A stretch of DNA of 64,000 nt from Shewanella livingstonensis (GCF_003855395.1 NZ_CP034015.1:563501-627500), one strand, 5' to 3'. Positions 39,895 through 50,874 are shown, counted from the first letter of the stretch. Translations and numbers: made by a program. The notes: generated by a model from the letters alone, not told the origin.

Positions 39895-41217
39895 ATGCAA
39901 ACTCAATACACGCACATTGTTTTAGGCTTAGGGGCTACAGGGCTCTCGGTCGTGCGTTTTTTAGCGACTAAAGGCATTAAACCTTTAGTGATGGACAGTC
40001 GTCGTCATCCTCCAGGTGCTGAGGCATTGGCTCAAGAGTTTGCCGATATTGAGTTATTGACTGGTGGGTTTGATTGTCGATATTTAGTGCAAGCCAGCCA
40101 AATTATCATTAGTCCAGGTGTACCGATTGATACACCTGAAGTGCGGGCCGCACTTGATATGGGTATTGAGGTGATTGGTGATGTTGAGTTGTTTGCTCGA
40201 GATATTGCCAACAAAAAACCATGTGTTGTAGGTATCACGGGATCTAATGGTAAGTCTACCGTGACAACACTAGTGTACGAAATGCTGCTAGCTGCTGGTA
40301 AGTCAGTAGCGATTGGCGGCAATATTGGCACTCCTGCGTTAGATTTATTACCTCAAGATGCTGACTTTTTCGTGCTTGAACTGTCTAGTTTTCAACTAGA
40401 AACTACTCATTCGTTAAATTGTATTGCAGCAACGTGTCTTAATATTAGTGAAGATCATATGGATCGTTATAGTGATCTGAATTCTTACCGCGAAGCAAAA
40501 TTGCGGTTATACCCACAAAGCCGCTTTGTAATGTACAACCGTGACGATCAGCTCACTTATCCTATAGAACCAATGAATCAAAATAATTTTGGTTTAGGCG
40601 TGCCTGAAGGTGACGCCTGGGGATTAAGTGATGGCAAGGTTTTTCATGGTGACAGTGAAATTATTAACTTAAATGATGTGACGTTAATTGGCAGTCACAA
40701 CCATGCAAATTTATTAGCCGCAATGGCATTAGCTGATGCTTGTGGTGTGGGTAAAGAGCCGATGATTAACGTAGCGAAAACCTTTGTTGGTTTAAGCCAT
40801 CGTTGCGAGCTTGTGGCTGTTAAACAAGGTGTGTCGTACATCAATGATTCTAAAGCCACCAATGTCGGCGCGACGGTTGCCGCTCTGGAGGGACTTAACT
40901 CACACCTAGGTGATTTATACTTGATAGCCGGTGGCGATGGCAAAGGCAGCGACTTTCGCCCTCTTGCAGAACCGTTAGCCAATATTACTCAGCTGATTAC
41001 CTTGGGGCGAGATGGTCGAAAAATAGCTAAGTTAAAGCCAGGCACTATTGAGGTGGCAACGATGGCTGAAGCTGTCGCTAAAGCGGCTGAACTAGCATCA
41101 TCTGGTGACATCGTATTATTGTCTCCAGCGTGTGCCAGTTTAGATATGTATAAGAGCTTTATGGCTCGCGGTGATGACTTTAGGCAATGTGTGGAGTCAT
41201 TAGTCGATGGCGAATAG
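39895..41217 (+). CDS. murD: UDP-MurNAc-L-Ala-D-Glu ligase MurD
   Basis: A 440-aa Mur ligase adding D-glutamate. N-terminal Rossmann-like UMAG domain (VLGLGATGLSVVRFLATKG), ATP site CVVGITGSNGKSTVTTLV, central FVLELSSFQLE and the C-terminal INDSKATNVGATVAAL region. 22 bp separate it from mraY; its last 11 bases overlap the ftsW start. Confidence 0.97.
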   Translation: MQTQYTHIVLGLGATGLSVVRFLATKGIKPLVMDSRRHPPGAEALAQEFADIELLTGGFDCRYLVQASQIIISPGVPIDTPEVRAALDMGIEVIGDVELFARDIANKKPCVVGITGSNGKSTVTTLVYEMLLAAGKSVAIGGNIGTPALDLLPQDADFFVLELSSFQLETTHSLNCIAATCLNISEDHMDRYSDLNSYREAKLRLYPQSRFVMYNRDDQLTYPIEPMNQNNFGLGVPEGDAWGLSDGKVFHGDSEIINLNDVTLIGSHNHANLLAAMALADACGVGKEPMINVAKTFVGLSHRCELVAVKQGVSYINDSKATNVGATVAALEGLNSHLGDLYLIAGGDGKGSDFRPLAEPLANITQLITLGRDGRKIAKLKPGTIEVATMAEAVAKAAELASSGDIVLLSPACASLDMYKSFMARGDDFRQCVESLVDGE

Positions 41218-42421
41218 CGAGCAGCAACTTAGCTTGTTTAAACGAGGCCTTAATTGGACTTTGCCCTCGTTATTATCAGATGATCATACTCCGGGTATGC
41301 CGCTGTACGACCGCAGTTTTTTAGTCGCAATTGTCGGCTTGATGTGTTTTGGCTTCGTTATGGTGATGTCCGCTTCTATGCCTGAAGCGACTAAGCTGAC
41401 TGGCGATCCACTTTATTTTATGTACCGCCATGTGCTTTATCTTGTGGGCTGTGTGGTGATTGCATTTGTGGTACTTAAGTTTGAAGTGAGCTATTGGGAA
41501 AAAAATAGCGGCATGTTGATGTTAGCCGTGTTGATATTATTGATAGCGGTACTGTTTATTGGTACGTCGGTTAATGGTGCACGTCGTTGGCTGTCTATTG
41601 GTCCTATTAGGATCCAAGTCGCGGAAATGGCGAAGTTTGTGTTTATAGTTTACATGGCGGGTTACTTAGTTCGTCGCCATGGTGAACTACGTGAAAACCG
41701 TAAAGGTTTTTATAAACCGATTGGGGTTTACGGTTTGTTCGCCGTGTTGATTTTATTACAACCTGACTTGGGTACCGTGGTGGTGCTGTTCGTTTGTACC
41801 GTGAGCTTGCTATTTTTAGCGGGTGCACGTCTCACTGACTTTATGGTGTTGGTGTTACTTGGCGTAGCGACATTTGTGTTACTGGTATTATTTGAACCTT
41901 ATCGTATGCGACGAGTCACCTCGTTTATGGACCCATGGGAAGACCCGTTTGGCAGTGGTTACCAGTTGACGCAGTCATTAATGGCTTATGGCCGAGGTGA
42001 TTGGTTTGGTCAAGGTTTAGGAAACAGTATCCAGAAGCTGGCTTATTTACCTGAAGCACATACCGACTTTATCTTCGCGGTAATCGGTGAGGAACTTGGG
42101 TTTACCGGTATTATTGTGGTGTTATGCACACTATTTTTTATTGCTATTCGTGCCATTAGATTGGGCAATTTATGTTTAAAAATGCAGCGCCCTTTTGAAA
42201 GTTATGTTTCGTATGGCGTTGGCATATGGGTGTGTTTTCAGACCGTCGTTAACGTAGGTGCCAGTATTGGTATGTTACCAACCAAAGGGTTAACCCTACC
42301 ATTTATTAGTTATGGTGGCAGTAGTTTGTGGATTATGACCGCTGCGGTCATGTTGCTTGTTAGGATTGATCATGAACGTCGAGTTAGTTTGGTGCAAGCC
42401 GTACAAGGGAGAACGAGTTAA
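41207..42421 (+). CDS. ftsW: Septal peptidoglycan glycosyltransferase FtsW
   Basis: A 404-aa SEDS-family polymerase with about ten membrane helices. It works with FtsI to build septal glycan strands. Typical motifs are the SVNGARRWLSIGPIRIQVAEMAKF region near the first periplasmic/cytoplasmic boundary, the LLQPDLGT helix with the conserved Asp, the periplasmic loop AYLPEAHTDFIFAVIGEELG, and GLTLPFISYGGSS at the end. It starts inside murD and ends with a TAATG overlap into murG. Confidence 0.97.
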   Translation: MANSEQQLSLFKRGLNWTLPSLLSDDHTPGMPLYDRSFLVAIVGLMCFGFVMVMSASMPEATKLTGDPLYFMYRHVLYLVGCVVIAFVVLKFEVSYWEKNSGMLMLAVLILLIAVLFIGTSVNGARRWLSIGPIRIQVAEMAKFVFIVYMAGYLVRRHGELRENRKGFYKPIGVYGLFAVLILLQPDLGTVVVLFVCTVSLLFLAGARLTDFMVLVLLGVATFVLLVLFEPYRMRRVTSFMDPWEDPFGSGYQLTQSLMAYGRGDWFGQGLGNSIQKLAYLPEAHTDFIFAVIGEELGFTGIIVVLCTLFFIAIRAIRLGNLCLKMQRPFESYVSYGVGIWVCFQTVVNVGASIGMLPTKGLTLPFISYGGSSLWIMTAAVMLLVRIDHERRVSLVQAVQGRTS

Positions 42422-43524
42422 TGAACAGTAATATTGGCAGTTCTCCTAAAATATTGATTATGGCAGGTGGTACTGGCGGTCATGTTTTCCCCGCTCTTGC
42501 AGTGGCAAAACACTTAGCTGAGAAAGGTTGGCAAATTCGTTGGTTAGGTACAGCCGATCGTATGGAAGCTAGGCTAGTTCCACAGCATGGGTTTGATATT
42601 GAATTTATCGATATTAAAGGCGTGCGTGGTAACGGACTTATGCGTAAGTTAGCGGCGCCATTTAAAATTATCCGTTCAATTATTCAAGCCAAAGCTGTGA
42701 TTGATGATTTTCAGCCTGATGTGATTTTAGGTATGGGTGGATTTGCCAGTGGACCAGGTGGCGTAGCGGGTAAATTATCCGGTATTCCACTGGTATTGCA
42801 TGAGCAAAATGCTATTCCAGGATTAACTAATAAATTGTTATCTAAGATTGCCAAAAAGGTATTGTGCGCATTCCCAAATACCTTTGCCAGTAACGTGGCT
42901 AATGTTGAAGTTGTGGGCAATCCTATTCGCCAAGAACTGATTGAGTTAGGTGAACAAATTAAAACCCCACAAGCAGATGCATTAAGAGTATTAGTGGTAG
43001 GGGGAAGTTTAGGCGCTAAAGTGTTGAATGATGTTATGCCGGCAGTAGTGGCTCATTTATGCAAATACCATTCACTGACTGTTTGGCACCAAGTAGGCAA
43101 AAATAATCAAGCCACTGTAAAAGCCAGTTATCAACAACTCGGACAATCAGACAGTGTCAATGTGGCTGAATTTATTGATGATATGGAAGCTGCTTATCGT
43201 TGGGCAGATGTCGTGGTATGTCGTTCAGGCGCTCTTACTGTATCAGAACTAGCTGCCGTGGGCTTACCGAGTATTTTAGTTCCGTATCCTCACGCCGTTG
43301 ACGATCATCAAACCGTGAATGCATCGGTACTTGTTGATGCCGGCGCGGGTTTTTTATTACCACAAACCATTTTAAATGCAGATAATCTAGCAGAGAAATT
43401 GCAGTTATTTGCTGAAAATAGACAAGAACTAGCCCAAATGGGTCATAAAGCAAGAGGCGTCGCGGTATTAGATGCGACTGAACGAGTAGCCGATATTTGT
43501 GCCTCATTTGCGAGAAAGGGTTGA
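42421..43524 (+). CDS. murG: UDP-GlcNAc transferase MurG
   Basis: A 367-aa membrane-associated GT-B glycosyltransferase that converts lipid I to lipid II. Glycine-rich loop [16 protein letters not shown] near residue 15, [29 protein letters not shown] in the C-terminal lobe, and [19 protein letters not shown] with the UDP-GlcNAc contacts. It overlaps ftsW by one base and is followed at 1 bp by murC. Confidence 0.98.
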   Translation: MNSNIGSSPKILIMAGGTGGHVFPALAVAKHLAEKGWQIRWLGTADRMEARLVPQHGFDIEFIDIKGVRGNGLMRKLAAPFKIIRSIIQAKAVIDDFQPDVILGMGGFASGPGGVAGKLSGIPLVLHEQNAIPGLTNKLLSKIAKKVLCAFPNTFASNVANVEVVGNPIRQELIELGEQIKTPQADALRVLVVGGSLGAKVLNDVMPAVVAHLCKYHSLTVWHQVGKNNQATVKASYQQLGQSDSVNVAEFIDDMEAAYRWADVVVCRSGALTVSELAAVGLPSILVPYPHAVDDHQTVNASVLVDAGAGFLLPQTILNADNLAEKLQLFAENRQELAQMGHKARGVAVLDATERVADICASFARKG

Positions 43525-43525
43525 A

Positions 43526-44980
43526 ATGACAAAAACAGAAAGATACGCGCAGCTTCGTAGCATGATCCCTGAAATGAGACGGATCAAACGCATTCATTTT
43601 GTGGGCATTGGTGGTGCCGGCATGGGCGGTATTGCAGAAGTGTTGGTAAACGAAGGTTACCAAGTGAGTGGCTCGGATATCGCAATAAATAGTGTCACTG
43701 AACGTCTAGCCAGTTTAGGCGCAAAAATCATTATTGGCCATCAGGCTCAAAGTGTGGAGGAAGTTGATGTGGTAGTTGTTTCTACAGCTATTAACCCACA
43801 AAACCCTGAAATTATAGCTGCCAAAGAATTACGTATTCCGATAGTGCGTCGCGCAGAAATGCTTGCCGAGTTAATGCGCTATCGCCATGGTGTTGCCATT
43901 GCGGGTACGCATGGTAAAACCACCACCACTAGCCTTATTGCCAGTGTGTATGGTCAAGCTGATCGCGACCCTACATTTGTGATTGGCGGCCTACTTAATA
44001 GTGCTGGTACCAATGCACGCTTAGGTACCAGTCGTTACCTTATTGCTGAAGCTGATGAAAGTGATGCAAGCTTTTTACATTTGCAGCCCATGGTGAGTGT
44101 GATCACTAATATTGAAGCTGATCATATGGACACTTATGGTGGCGATTTTGAAAAGTTGAAAAACACCTTTGTCGACTTTTTACATAATTTGCCTTTTTAT
44201 GGCGTAGCCGTTATGTGCATTGATGATGAGGTTATTCGCGAAATCATGCCGCGTATTGGTCGACAAGTTGTCACCTATGGTTTTCGTGATGATGCCGATG
44301 TACAGGCGATTAATTTTTCTCAAAATGGCCATGAGTCAAGCTTTACGGTTAAACGCCATGGTAAAGACAATGTCGACATTGTACTTAATTTACCTGGTCA
44401 ACATAACGTACTGAATGCATTAGCGGCGATTGCTGTCGCCAGTGAAGATGACATTGATGATAGTGCCATTGTGCAAGCACTTGCACAATTTGAAGGTATT
44501 GGTCGTCGTTTTCAGCATTTAGGTGAGTTTAAAACACCTAACGGTAGTGTGATGCTTGTAGATGATTACGGTCATCATCCAAGTGAAGTACTCGCAACCA
44601 TTAAAGCTGCACGAGCCGGTTGGCCAGATAAACGTTTAGTTATGGCGTATCAGCCGCATCGCTACAGCCGTACACGTGACTTATATGAAGACTTTGTTGA
44701 TGTGCTATCGCAAGTAGATTGTTTATTATTATTAGATGTTTATGCCGCCGGTGAAGCTCCTATCCCGGGAGCCGATGGACGAGCTTTATGTCGTTCAATT
44801 CGATTACGTGGCCAAATAGACCCTATTTTTATTGCCAGTCCAGATCAACTTGCAGCGGTATTGCCGGATGTATTGCAACATGGAGATTTATTTATGACGC
44901 AGGGCGCAGGTAATATTGGTACATTATCAAAAGAATTAGCTCAGAATAATCTGGGTTGTGAAGTAGGTGCAGAAGATTAA
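43526..44980 (+). CDS. murC: UDP-MurNAc-L-alanine ligase MurC
   Basis: A 484-aa Mur ligase, first peptide-adding step of the cytoplasmic pathway. [28 protein letters not shown] is the N-terminal nucleotide-binding motif; [16 protein letters not shown] the ATP site; [13 protein letters not shown] and YGHHPSEV lie in the active site. The frame continues upstream to 43499 within murG, but ATG at 43526 has AAAGGG upstream and fits the E. coli start. After it comes a 124-bp gap with a promoter, then ftsQ; no ddl gene lies between, unlike E. coli. Confidence 0.97.
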   Translation: MTKTERYAQLRSMIPEMRRIKRIHFVGIGGAGMGGIAEVLVNEGYQVSGSDIAINSVTERLASLGAKIIIGHQAQSVEEVDVVVVSTAINPQNPEIIAAKELRIPIVRRAEMLAELMRYRHGVAIAGTHGKTTTTSLIASVYGQADRDPTFVIGGLLNSAGTNARLGTSRYLIAEADESDASFLHLQPMVSVITNIEADHMDTYGGDFEKLKNTFVDFLHNLPFYGVAVMCIDDEVIREIMPRIGRQVVTYGFRDDADVQAINFSQNGHESSFTVKRHGKDNVDIVLNLPGQHNVLNALAAIAVASEDDIDDSAIVQALAQFEGIGRRFQHLGEFKTPNGSVMLVDDYGHHPSEVLATIKAARAGWPDKRLVMAYQPHRYSRTRDLYEDFVDVLSQVDCLLLLDVYAAGEAPIPGADGRALCRSIRLRGQIDPIFIASPDQLAAVLPDVLQHGDLFMTQGAGNIGTLSKELAQNNLGCEVGAED

Positions 44981-45025
44981 TAAAGTGATTGATTTATCAC
45001 CAATAATTGCGTGTGAAAATCGAGC

Positions 45026-45054
45026 TTTAAACCTTGTGGATTGGTCTATATAAT
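45026..45054 (+). promoter_or_regulatory. Promoter upstream of ftsQ
   Basis: TTTAAA (45026-45031), 17-base spacer, perfect TATAAT (45049-45054), 51 bp before ftsQ. It would allow extra expression of ftsQAZ on top of readthrough from the main mra promoter. Confidence 0.7.
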
Positions 45055-45104
45055 GACCGATCTTTTGGGGTCAACTCCGGAACAATGTCAGAGGCGGATT
45101 TAAG

Positions 45105-45875
45105 GTGTCGTGGAGCGATAAAGGGCGGCAACTAAAATATAAATTGGCTCGTGTTAATTGGTATTTTTGCACTGGCGTACTGTTCTTATCCAGTGTGCTT
45201 GGCACCGTAGCATGGGGCGGCGTGCAACTACATGATCTGCTCAATGATGCAGATGCATTACCAATTGAAGCGGTAGCCATTAAAGGTGAGCGATCTTTTA
45301 CCACCGATGACGAAATTAAAAACGCATTACAGTCATTAATGCAAAGTAGTTTTTTTAGCGCAGATGTAGTGGATGTACAAAAAGCATTAGAGGCTTTGCC
45401 GTGGGTTTATCATGCATCAGTAAGGCGAGAATGGCCTGCTAAGTTCAAGGTTACCTTGCAAGAGCAGCAAGCTGTAGCACATTGGAATGACGTGTCTTGG
45501 CTCAATATTAATGGTGAGGTCTTTGAGGCGTCAGCGCATCCAGAACATGATGCCTTACCCAAGTTGTCTGGCCCAGAAGGCACAGAAATGGAAGTATTGA
45601 CCAGTTATCAGCAATTAGATGATTTATTGACAATAAACGAATTTAAGTTGGCCAGTTTACGCTTAAGTCCACGTCATGCGTGGCATGCGATACTGGCTAA
45701 CGGGATTGAAATTGAGCTTGGGCGAGAAGACAAAATGTCACGGATCCAACGTTTTATTAATGTGTATCCTTCTTTGAAGCAAAGTGAAAAACCAGTTGCG
45801 ACCGTTGATTTACGTTACGATACCGGGTTTGCTGTAGGTTGGGATGATTCAAAACAGAGAGTCGACAATAAATGA
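45105..45875 (+). CDS. ftsQ: Cell division protein FtsQ
   Basis: A 256-aa bitopic inner-membrane protein. A short cytoplasmic end and one helix (WYFCTGVLFLSSVLGTVAWGGVQL, about 20-43) precede the POTRA domain (PIEAVAIKGERSFTTDDEIKNAL) and a beta domain (VYHASVRREWPAKFKVTLQEQQAVAHW). It links early and late divisome proteins in the FtsQLB complex. Start is GTG at 45105. It overlaps ftsA by four bases. Confidence 0.94.
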   Translation: MSWSDKGRQLKYKLARVNWYFCTGVLFLSSVLGTVAWGGVQLHDLLNDADALPIEAVAIKGERSFTTDDEIKNALQSLMQSSFFSADVVDVQKALEALPWVYHASVRREWPAKFKVTLQEQQAVAHWNDVSWLNINGEVFEASAHPEHDALPKLSGPEGTEMEVLTSYQQLDDLLTINEFKLASLRLSPRHAWHAILANGIEIELGREDKMSRIQRFINVYPSLKQSEKPVATVDLRYDTGFAVGWDDSKQRVDNK

Positions 45876-47107
45876 CCAAAAATCAGGAAAGAAACCTCAT
45901 TGTGGGGTTAGATATAGGGACATCCAAGGTCGCAGTGATCATTGGCGAAGTATTACCTGATGGTGAAATTAGTGTCATTGGTTTAGGTAATCATCCTTCC
46001 CGTGGCATGGATAAAGGCGGTGTAAATGATCTCGACTCTATTGTACGCAGTGTACAACGAGCGTTAGATCAAGCTGAATTAATGGCTGATTGTCAGGTGT
46101 CATCGGTGTACTTAAGCATTTCGGGTAAACATATTGCCTGTCAAAATGAAAATGGCATGGTGTCGATTAACGATGAAGAAGTTACTCAAGAAGACGTTGA
46201 CAATGTAATCCATACGGCTCGCTCGGTTAAGATCCCGACAGAACGTCGTATTTTGCATGTCTTACCGCAGGAATATTCAATCGATGTTCAAGACGGCATT
46301 AAGAGCCCTATTGGTATGTCTGGTATGCGTATGGAAGCCAAAGCGCACATTGTGACTTGTGCTAACGACATGGCAAAGAATATTACCAAAAGTGTCGAAC
46401 GTTGCGGATTGAAAGTCGACGATTTAGTGTTTTCTGGTATTGCATCTGCAGATTCCGTGCTCACAAATGATGAGAAAGATTTAGGCGTATGTATTGTTGA
46501 TATTGGTGGTGGAACAACCGATATTGCTGTATACACCAACGGCGCATTACGTCATTGTGCGGTGATCCCAGTAGCGGGAAACCAAGTTACCAGTGACATT
46601 GCCAAAATATTCAGAACACCGTTAACGCATGCAGAACAAATTAAAGTGCAGTTTGCCAGTGCCAGAAGTTCAACGGTAAGTCGTGAAGACAGTATTGAAG
46701 TGCCATCAGTGGGTGGTCGTCCATCACGCAGTATGTCACGTCACACTCTGGCTGAAGTGGTAGAACCAAGATACCAAGAACTGTTTGAGTTAGTGCTTAA
46801 GCAGTTACAAGATAGCGGTCTAGAAGACCAAATAGCAGCAGGGATTGTGCTTACCGGAGGAACGTCCTCGATTTCGGGTGCCGTTGAGATTGCAGAAGCA
46901 ACTTTTGGAATGCCAGTTCGTGTAGCGTCACCGCTACCAGTAAAAGGATTATACGAATATGTGGATCAACCTATTTATTCTACAGGAATAGGGTTGCTTC
47001 ATTATGGCGCAAGGCGAGTTATCGAACGACAGTTCGAACGACCTGAGCGACAAGGGGTTACCAGCTTTTTGAATCGGGTCAAAAGTTGGTTTAAAGGTGA
47101 ATTTTAA
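45872..47107 (+). CDS. ftsA: Cell division protein FtsA
   Basis: A 411-aa actin-like ATPase that anchors FtsZ to the membrane. N-terminal [19 protein letters not shown] (phosphate 1), [17 protein letters not shown] (phosphate 2) and [19 protein letters not shown] (adenosine) motifs are complete, and the C-terminal amphipathic membrane-targeting helix [13 protein letters not shown] is present. It lies 26 bp before ftsZ. Confidence 0.98.
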   Translation: MTKNQERNLIVGLDIGTSKVAVIIGEVLPDGEISVIGLGNHPSRGMDKGGVNDLDSIVRSVQRALDQAELMADCQVSSVYLSISGKHIACQNENGMVSINDEEVTQEDVDNVIHTARSVKIPTERRILHVLPQEYSIDVQDGIKSPIGMSGMRMEAKAHIVTCANDMAKNITKSVERCGLKVDDLVFSGIASADSVLTNDEKDLGVCIVDIGGGTTDIAVYTNGALRHCAVIPVAGNQVTSDIAKIFRTPLTHAEQIKVQFASARSSTVSREDSIEVPSVGGRPSRSMSRHTLAEVVEPRYQELFELVLKQLQDSGLEDQIAAGIVLTGGTSSISGAVEIAEATFGMPVRVASPLPVKGLYEYVDQPIYSTGIGLLHYGARRVIERQFERPERQGVTSFLNRVKSWFKGEF

Positions 47108-47133
47108 TAACGCAGACAAATGGAGATCAGACA

Positions 47134-48300
47134 ATGTTTGAGATCATGGACACTCATTCAGACGAAGCGGTGATTAAAGTCATCGGCGTCGGTGGCGGCG
47201 GCGGAAATGCTGTCGAACATATGGTAAAACACAGCATCGAAGGTGTTGAATTTATCGTTACAAATACAGATGCACAAGCACTACGTAAATCAAGTGCGGG
47301 TTCAACTATTCAGCTAGGTCGCGACGTGACCAAAGGTCTCGGTGCAGGTGCAAACCCTGATGTCGGCCGTCAAGCAGCTGAAGAAGACCGCGAAAATATT
47401 CGTGCGGCAATCAAAGGATCTGACATGATCTTTATCGCTGCTGGCATGGGTGGTGGTACCGGTACCGGTGCAGCTCCAGTCGTAGCAGAAATTGCACGTG
47501 AAGAAGGTATTCTAACGGTAGCAGTAGTGACTAAGCCTTTCCCATTTGAAGGCAAAAAGCGTATGGCGTACGCTGAGCTAGGTATTGCAGAATTAGCCAA
47601 ACATGTTGACTCGTTAATTACTATTCCAAACGAAAAGTTATTAAAAGTACTTGGCCGTGGCACATCACTTCTTGATGCCTTTGCTGCAGCTAACAACGTG
47701 TTACTTGGTGCCGTTCAAGGCATCGCAGAGCTGATTACTCGCCCTGGTCTTATTAACGTCGATTTCGCCGATGTGAAAACCGTTATGTCTGAAATGGGTA
47801 ATGCCATGATGGGTACCGGTGTTGCTCGTGGTGATGATCGCGCTGAAGAAGCTGCTGAAGCTGCCGTAGCGAGTCCATTACTTGAAGATATCGATTTAGC
47901 CGGCGCCCGCGGTGTGTTAGTTAACATTACTGCTGGTATGGATATCACCATTGAAGAGCTTGAAACCGTGGGTAATCACGTTAAAGCATATGCATCTGAG
48001 AATGCAACAGTGGTAGTTGGTGCGGTAATCGACCCTGAAATGAGTGATGAATTACGTGTAACTGTTGTGGCTACAGGTATTGGTGCTGAGAAAAAGCCAG
48101 ACATTCAGTTAGTGTCTAAGCCTGTTGCTCGCCCAGAACCTGTTGTAATAGAGACTCGTCCAGAACCCGTTGATGAAGTCGTATCACAACAAAGTTACGC
48201 TGCGCCAAAAGGGAATACTGTTCCACAGCCACAACCTGCACAACGTACAGATGCTGATTATCTTGATATCCCAGCATTTTTGCGCAAACAAGCGGATTAA
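47134..48300 (+). CDS. ftsZ: Cell division protein FtsZ
   Basis: A 388-aa tubulin-like GTPase that forms the Z ring. GTP-site motifs [16 protein letters not shown] and [16 protein letters not shown] (tubulin signature), the T7-loop [11 protein letters not shown], a variable linker rich in Pro, Glu and Val (about 320-375), and the conserved C-terminal peptide [12 protein letters not shown] that binds FtsA, ZipA and SlmA. All three known partners FtsA and SlmA genes are in this window except zipA. Confidence 0.98.
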   Translation: MFEIMDTHSDEAVIKVIGVGGGGGNAVEHMVKHSIEGVEFIVTNTDAQALRKSSAGSTIQLGRDVTKGLGAGANPDVGRQAAEEDRENIRAAIKGSDMIFIAAGMGGGTGTGAAPVVAEIAREEGILTVAVVTKPFPFEGKKRMAYAELGIAELAKHVDSLITIPNEKLLKVLGRGTSLLDAFAAANNVLLGAVQGIAELITRPGLINVDFADVKTVMSEMGNAMMGTGVARGDDRAEEAAEAAVASPLLEDIDLAGARGVLVNITAGMDITIEELETVGNHVKAYASENATVVVGAVIDPEMSDELRVTVVATGIGAEKKPDIQLVSKPVARPEPVVIETRPEPVDEVVSQQSYAAPKGNTVPQPQPAQRTDADYLDIPAFLRKQAD

Positions 48301-48377
48301 TACACGGATAAAACGCGATGTTTTAGCGTGACTAATGAGCGTGATGTGCTAATAATGGTTGTTTTGTAAACAGGTTT

Positions 48378-48408
48378 ACAGATTTGCTATCTGTTTGGCG
48401 TTTTTTTT
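48378..48408 (+). terminator. Possible weak terminator after ftsZ
   Basis: ACAGAT-TTGCT-ATCTGT followed by TTGGCG and eight T. The stem is only 6 bp and the T-run is offset, so readthrough into lpxC is likely. Confidence 0.35.
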
Positions 48409-48511
48409 GTGAAAAACCAAATTTATGGTAGCATGATGTACCAGTTATGTATGATAGCCTAAAGCTATTATTGCAACTATTTGTTTAATATTGATATTTA
48501 TGGGCTACTGA

Positions 48512-49432
48512 ATGATTTTTCAAAGAACTGTTCAAAAGATGGTAAAGAGCACTGGTGTCGGATTACATTCTGGCAACAAGGTGACTCTGTGCATTAAGCC
48601 CGCACCGGTAAATTCAGGGATTGTACTAAAGCGTACCGATCTTAGCCCAGTTGTGTCGATCCCAGCTAAGGCGGATATGGTTCGTGAAACAACAATGTGT
48701 ACTGCCCTTGTTAATGATGCTGGTATTAGAATCTCAACCATTGAACATCTGTTTGCGGCACTTGCCGGCTTAGGCATCGATAATGCTATTATCGAAGTTG
48801 ATGCACCAGAAATCCCGATTATGGATGGTAGTGCAAGCCCATTTGTGTTCTTACTGCAAAGTGCAGGTATAAAAGAACAAGCCGCAGCGAAAAAGTATAT
48901 AAAAATCACCAAATCAGTGCGTGTTGAAGATGGTGATAAATGGGCCGAGCTAAAACCTTTTAAAGGTTTTAGAGTTGACTTTAAAATTGACTTTGCTCAC
49001 CCAGAAATTGCTCGTAGTCAGCAACACATGGTGATGGACTTTTCGACATCAGCATTTGTGAAAGACATTAGTCGTGCCAGAACGTTTGGTTTTATGCGGG
49101 ATATTGAATACCTACGTGCAAATAATCTTGCACTGGGTGGCAGCATGGAAAATGCCGTTGTACTTGACGAATATCGTGTATTAAATCCTGATGGTCTGCG
49201 TTATGAAGACGAATTCGTTAAGCATAAAATTCTCGATGCATTCGGTGACTTATATGTCGCTGGTCATGCTATTGTCGGTGAGTTTTCGGCTTACAAAACT
49301 GGTCATGCGTTAAACAACCAACTGGTACGTGCATTACTTGCTCAGCAAGATGCATGGGAGTTAGTCAGCTTTGACAAAGAGGCTGATGTGCCTGTCAGCT
49401 TCATGGTTCCGGGTGCATTAGCGCACGTTTAA
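48512..49432 (+). CDS. lpxC: UDP-3-O-acyl-GlcNAc deacetylase LpxC
   Basis: A 306-aa zinc enzyme, committed step of lipid A synthesis. N-terminal [21 protein letters not shown]; zinc-site histidines lie in [18 protein letters not shown] and in [18 protein letters not shown] (H...D); [19 protein letters not shown] sequence ([19 protein letters not shown]) is the catalytic Glu region. Length equals E. coli LpxC. Level in E. coli is controlled by FtsH acting on its C-terminus. Gap to ftsZ is 211 bp. Confidence 0.98.
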   Translation: MIFQRTVQKMVKSTGVGLHSGNKVTLCIKPAPVNSGIVLKRTDLSPVVSIPAKADMVRETTMCTALVNDAGIRISTIEHLFAALAGLGIDNAIIEVDAPEIPIMDGSASPFVFLLQSAGIKEQAAAKKYIKITKSVRVEDGDKWAELKPFKGFRVDFKIDFAHPEIARSQQHMVMDFSTSAFVKDISRARTFGFMRDIEYLRANNLALGGSMENAVVLDEYRVLNPDGLRYEDEFVKHKILDAFGDLYVAGHAIVGEFSAYKTGHALNNQLVRALLAQQDAWELVSFDKEADVPVSFMVPGALAHV

Positions 49433-49436
49433 CCAG

Positions 49437-49889
49437 TTAAGATTGCCTATTACGGCTGGCTAATGCAGCCAGCCGTTTTAGTTTTATACCTAAAGAACCA
49501 TCGACATGTTCTGCTAATGCTTCAATATGTTGTGCTGCAGTGGTACTGATCACATTTTGATTAACTTGAGATTGTGGTTTTGCCAAGGCAAGTCCAGGAT
49601 TGACTTTTACCTCAATAGCGGTAAGCATCGGAAGCGTATCAGTTTGAAGCTGTTTTAATAGCTTCTGCTTTTGAAAATTTATTCTCGCAGCCCATGCTGC
49701 TGAAGTAGTTTCAATAACAAGAACACCCTGGCGGAGATTTGCAACTTTTAGCTGCTCAGCCACAGGACCATTTAACGTCTGTTTAACATAACGATTCAGA
49801 TTATTAAGTAGTTCTGCTTTTTCGGCCAGTTCAGGCAGTCTCCCAGACAAATGAACTAAATTGCTGAGATCTTGAGGGGGCTTTTTCAT
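49437..49889 (-). CDS. dciA: DUF721/DciA-family protein (replicative helicase operator)
   Basis: A 150-aa protein with the DUF721 domain: LARL-like start (NNLNRYVKQTLNGPVAEQLKVANLRQGVLVIETTSAAWAARINFQKQKLLKQL, about 40-95) and a basic C-terminus (IKLKRLAALASRNRQS). DciA loads or operates DnaB helicase in bacteria lacking DnaC, including Shewanella and Vibrio. ATG at 49889 gives the domain-consistent N-terminus; the frame opens further to 49967 but would overlap the divergent peptidase start and lacks an RBS. It occupies the lpxC-secA interval where E. coli has secM. Confidence 0.82.
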   Translation of the reverse strand: MKKPPQDLSNLVHLSGRLPELAEKAELLNNLNRYVKQTLNGPVAEQLKVANLRQGVLVIETTSAAWAARINFQKQKLLKQLQTDTLPMLTAIEVKVNPGLALAKPQSQVNQNVISTTAAQHIEALAEHVDGSLGIKLKRLAALASRNRQS

Positions 49890-49916
49890 ATGATAATAAG
49901 ATGGCTGAATTAGGCT

Positions 49917-50816
49917 ATGAGTGTAACAGTTTTTATTCAAGGTCGAAATGGTGTAACGCGCTGGCAACCAAGTAAGCGTTGGTTACTCCTACCTATTATT
50001 CTAATGGCCACAGGCACAGGAATATATCAATATAGCACTGAGCGTTTTGCTAACCAACAAGCGAAAGTTGATGAGAACAAACAACTGCGCCAACAGCAAA
50101 AGCAACAAGTGGTAGAACTCAAAACTGCAACAGAAACCCAGCTGGCAACTTTGGTTGTTCATGTGGCAAAAATGCAGGCCAAAATCACCCGACTTGAAGC
50201 CCTTGGGCAGCAAGTAGCGCAAAATAACCTCCTTGATGATCAATTCGATTTCTCTACAGAAGTCGGTATCGGCGGGTTAAGCGAAATAGGCAATGGTGTC
50301 GAATTAAGTCAGCTTATCGATGAAATGAATAAGCTGGCATCTAGAATTGATAACAATAATGTTCAGCTATCACTACTTGAAACAGTAGCATCTAATCTCC
50401 ATATAGATGAAGAACGTTATATATCAGGGCGGCCAATCGATAAAGGTTGGTTATCTTCGCCCTATGGTTTACGAAATGACCCTTTTAGTGGCCGACGAAC
50501 AATGCATAAAGGTATTGATTTTGCCGGCAAGGAAGGGGCAGATGTTACCACGACTGCAGCAGGCGTTGTAACATGGTCAGGAAGCATGCTTGGATATGGT
50601 GAATTAGTCGAAATAGATCATGGTAATGGTCTTCGTACTCGCTATGGACATAATAAATCTCTGTCAGTAAACGTAGGTGACGTCGTTGCCAAAGGCGATA
50701 AAATTGCCAGTATGGGAAGCACAGGCCGTTCAACCGGCCCCCATGTGCATTACGAAGTGCTGCGTGGTAAACAACAAATAGATCCACAGAAATACGTCTA
50801 CCGCAAAGCAAGTTAA
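49917..50816 (+). CDS. M23 family metallopeptidase (LytM-type), membrane-anchored
   Basis: A 299-aa protein: one N-terminal membrane helix (RWLLLPIILMATGTGIYQY, about 21-39), a coiled coil (about 45-110, rich in Gln, Lys, Leu) and a C-terminal M23 domain. Zinc and catalytic residues are visible: H197 and D201 in MHKGIDF, and H276 and H278 in GPHVHYEV. With a full active site it is probably a periplasmic peptidoglycan endopeptidase, unlike degenerate EnvC/NlpD activators. The start ATG at 49917 is divergent from dciA by 27 bp. Gene lies 58 bp before secA and may share its transcript. Confidence 0.88.
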   Translation: MSVTVFIQGRNGVTRWQPSKRWLLLPIILMATGTGIYQYSTERFANQQAKVDENKQLRQQQKQQVVELKTATETQLATLVVHVAKMQAKITRLEALGQQVAQNNLLDDQFDFSTEVGIGGLSEIGNGVELSQLIDEMNKLASRIDNNNVQLSLLETVASNLHIDEERYISGRPIDKGWLSSPYGLRNDPFSGRRTMHKGIDFAGKEGADVTTTAAGVVTWSGSMLGYGELVEIDHGNGLRTRYGHNKSLSVNVGDVVAKGDKIASMGSTGRSTGPHVHYEVLRGKQQIDPQKYVYRKAS

Positions 50817-50874
50817 TAATATTAACGGTTAATGCGCTCAAATGAGCCAAACCTACAACAGATAAGTGATTAAG

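Noticed and set aside
49890-49967. 26-residue N-terminal extension of the DciA-family protein
   Set aside because: No RBS, overlaps the divergent peptidase start, and the DUF721 domain fits the shorter start.
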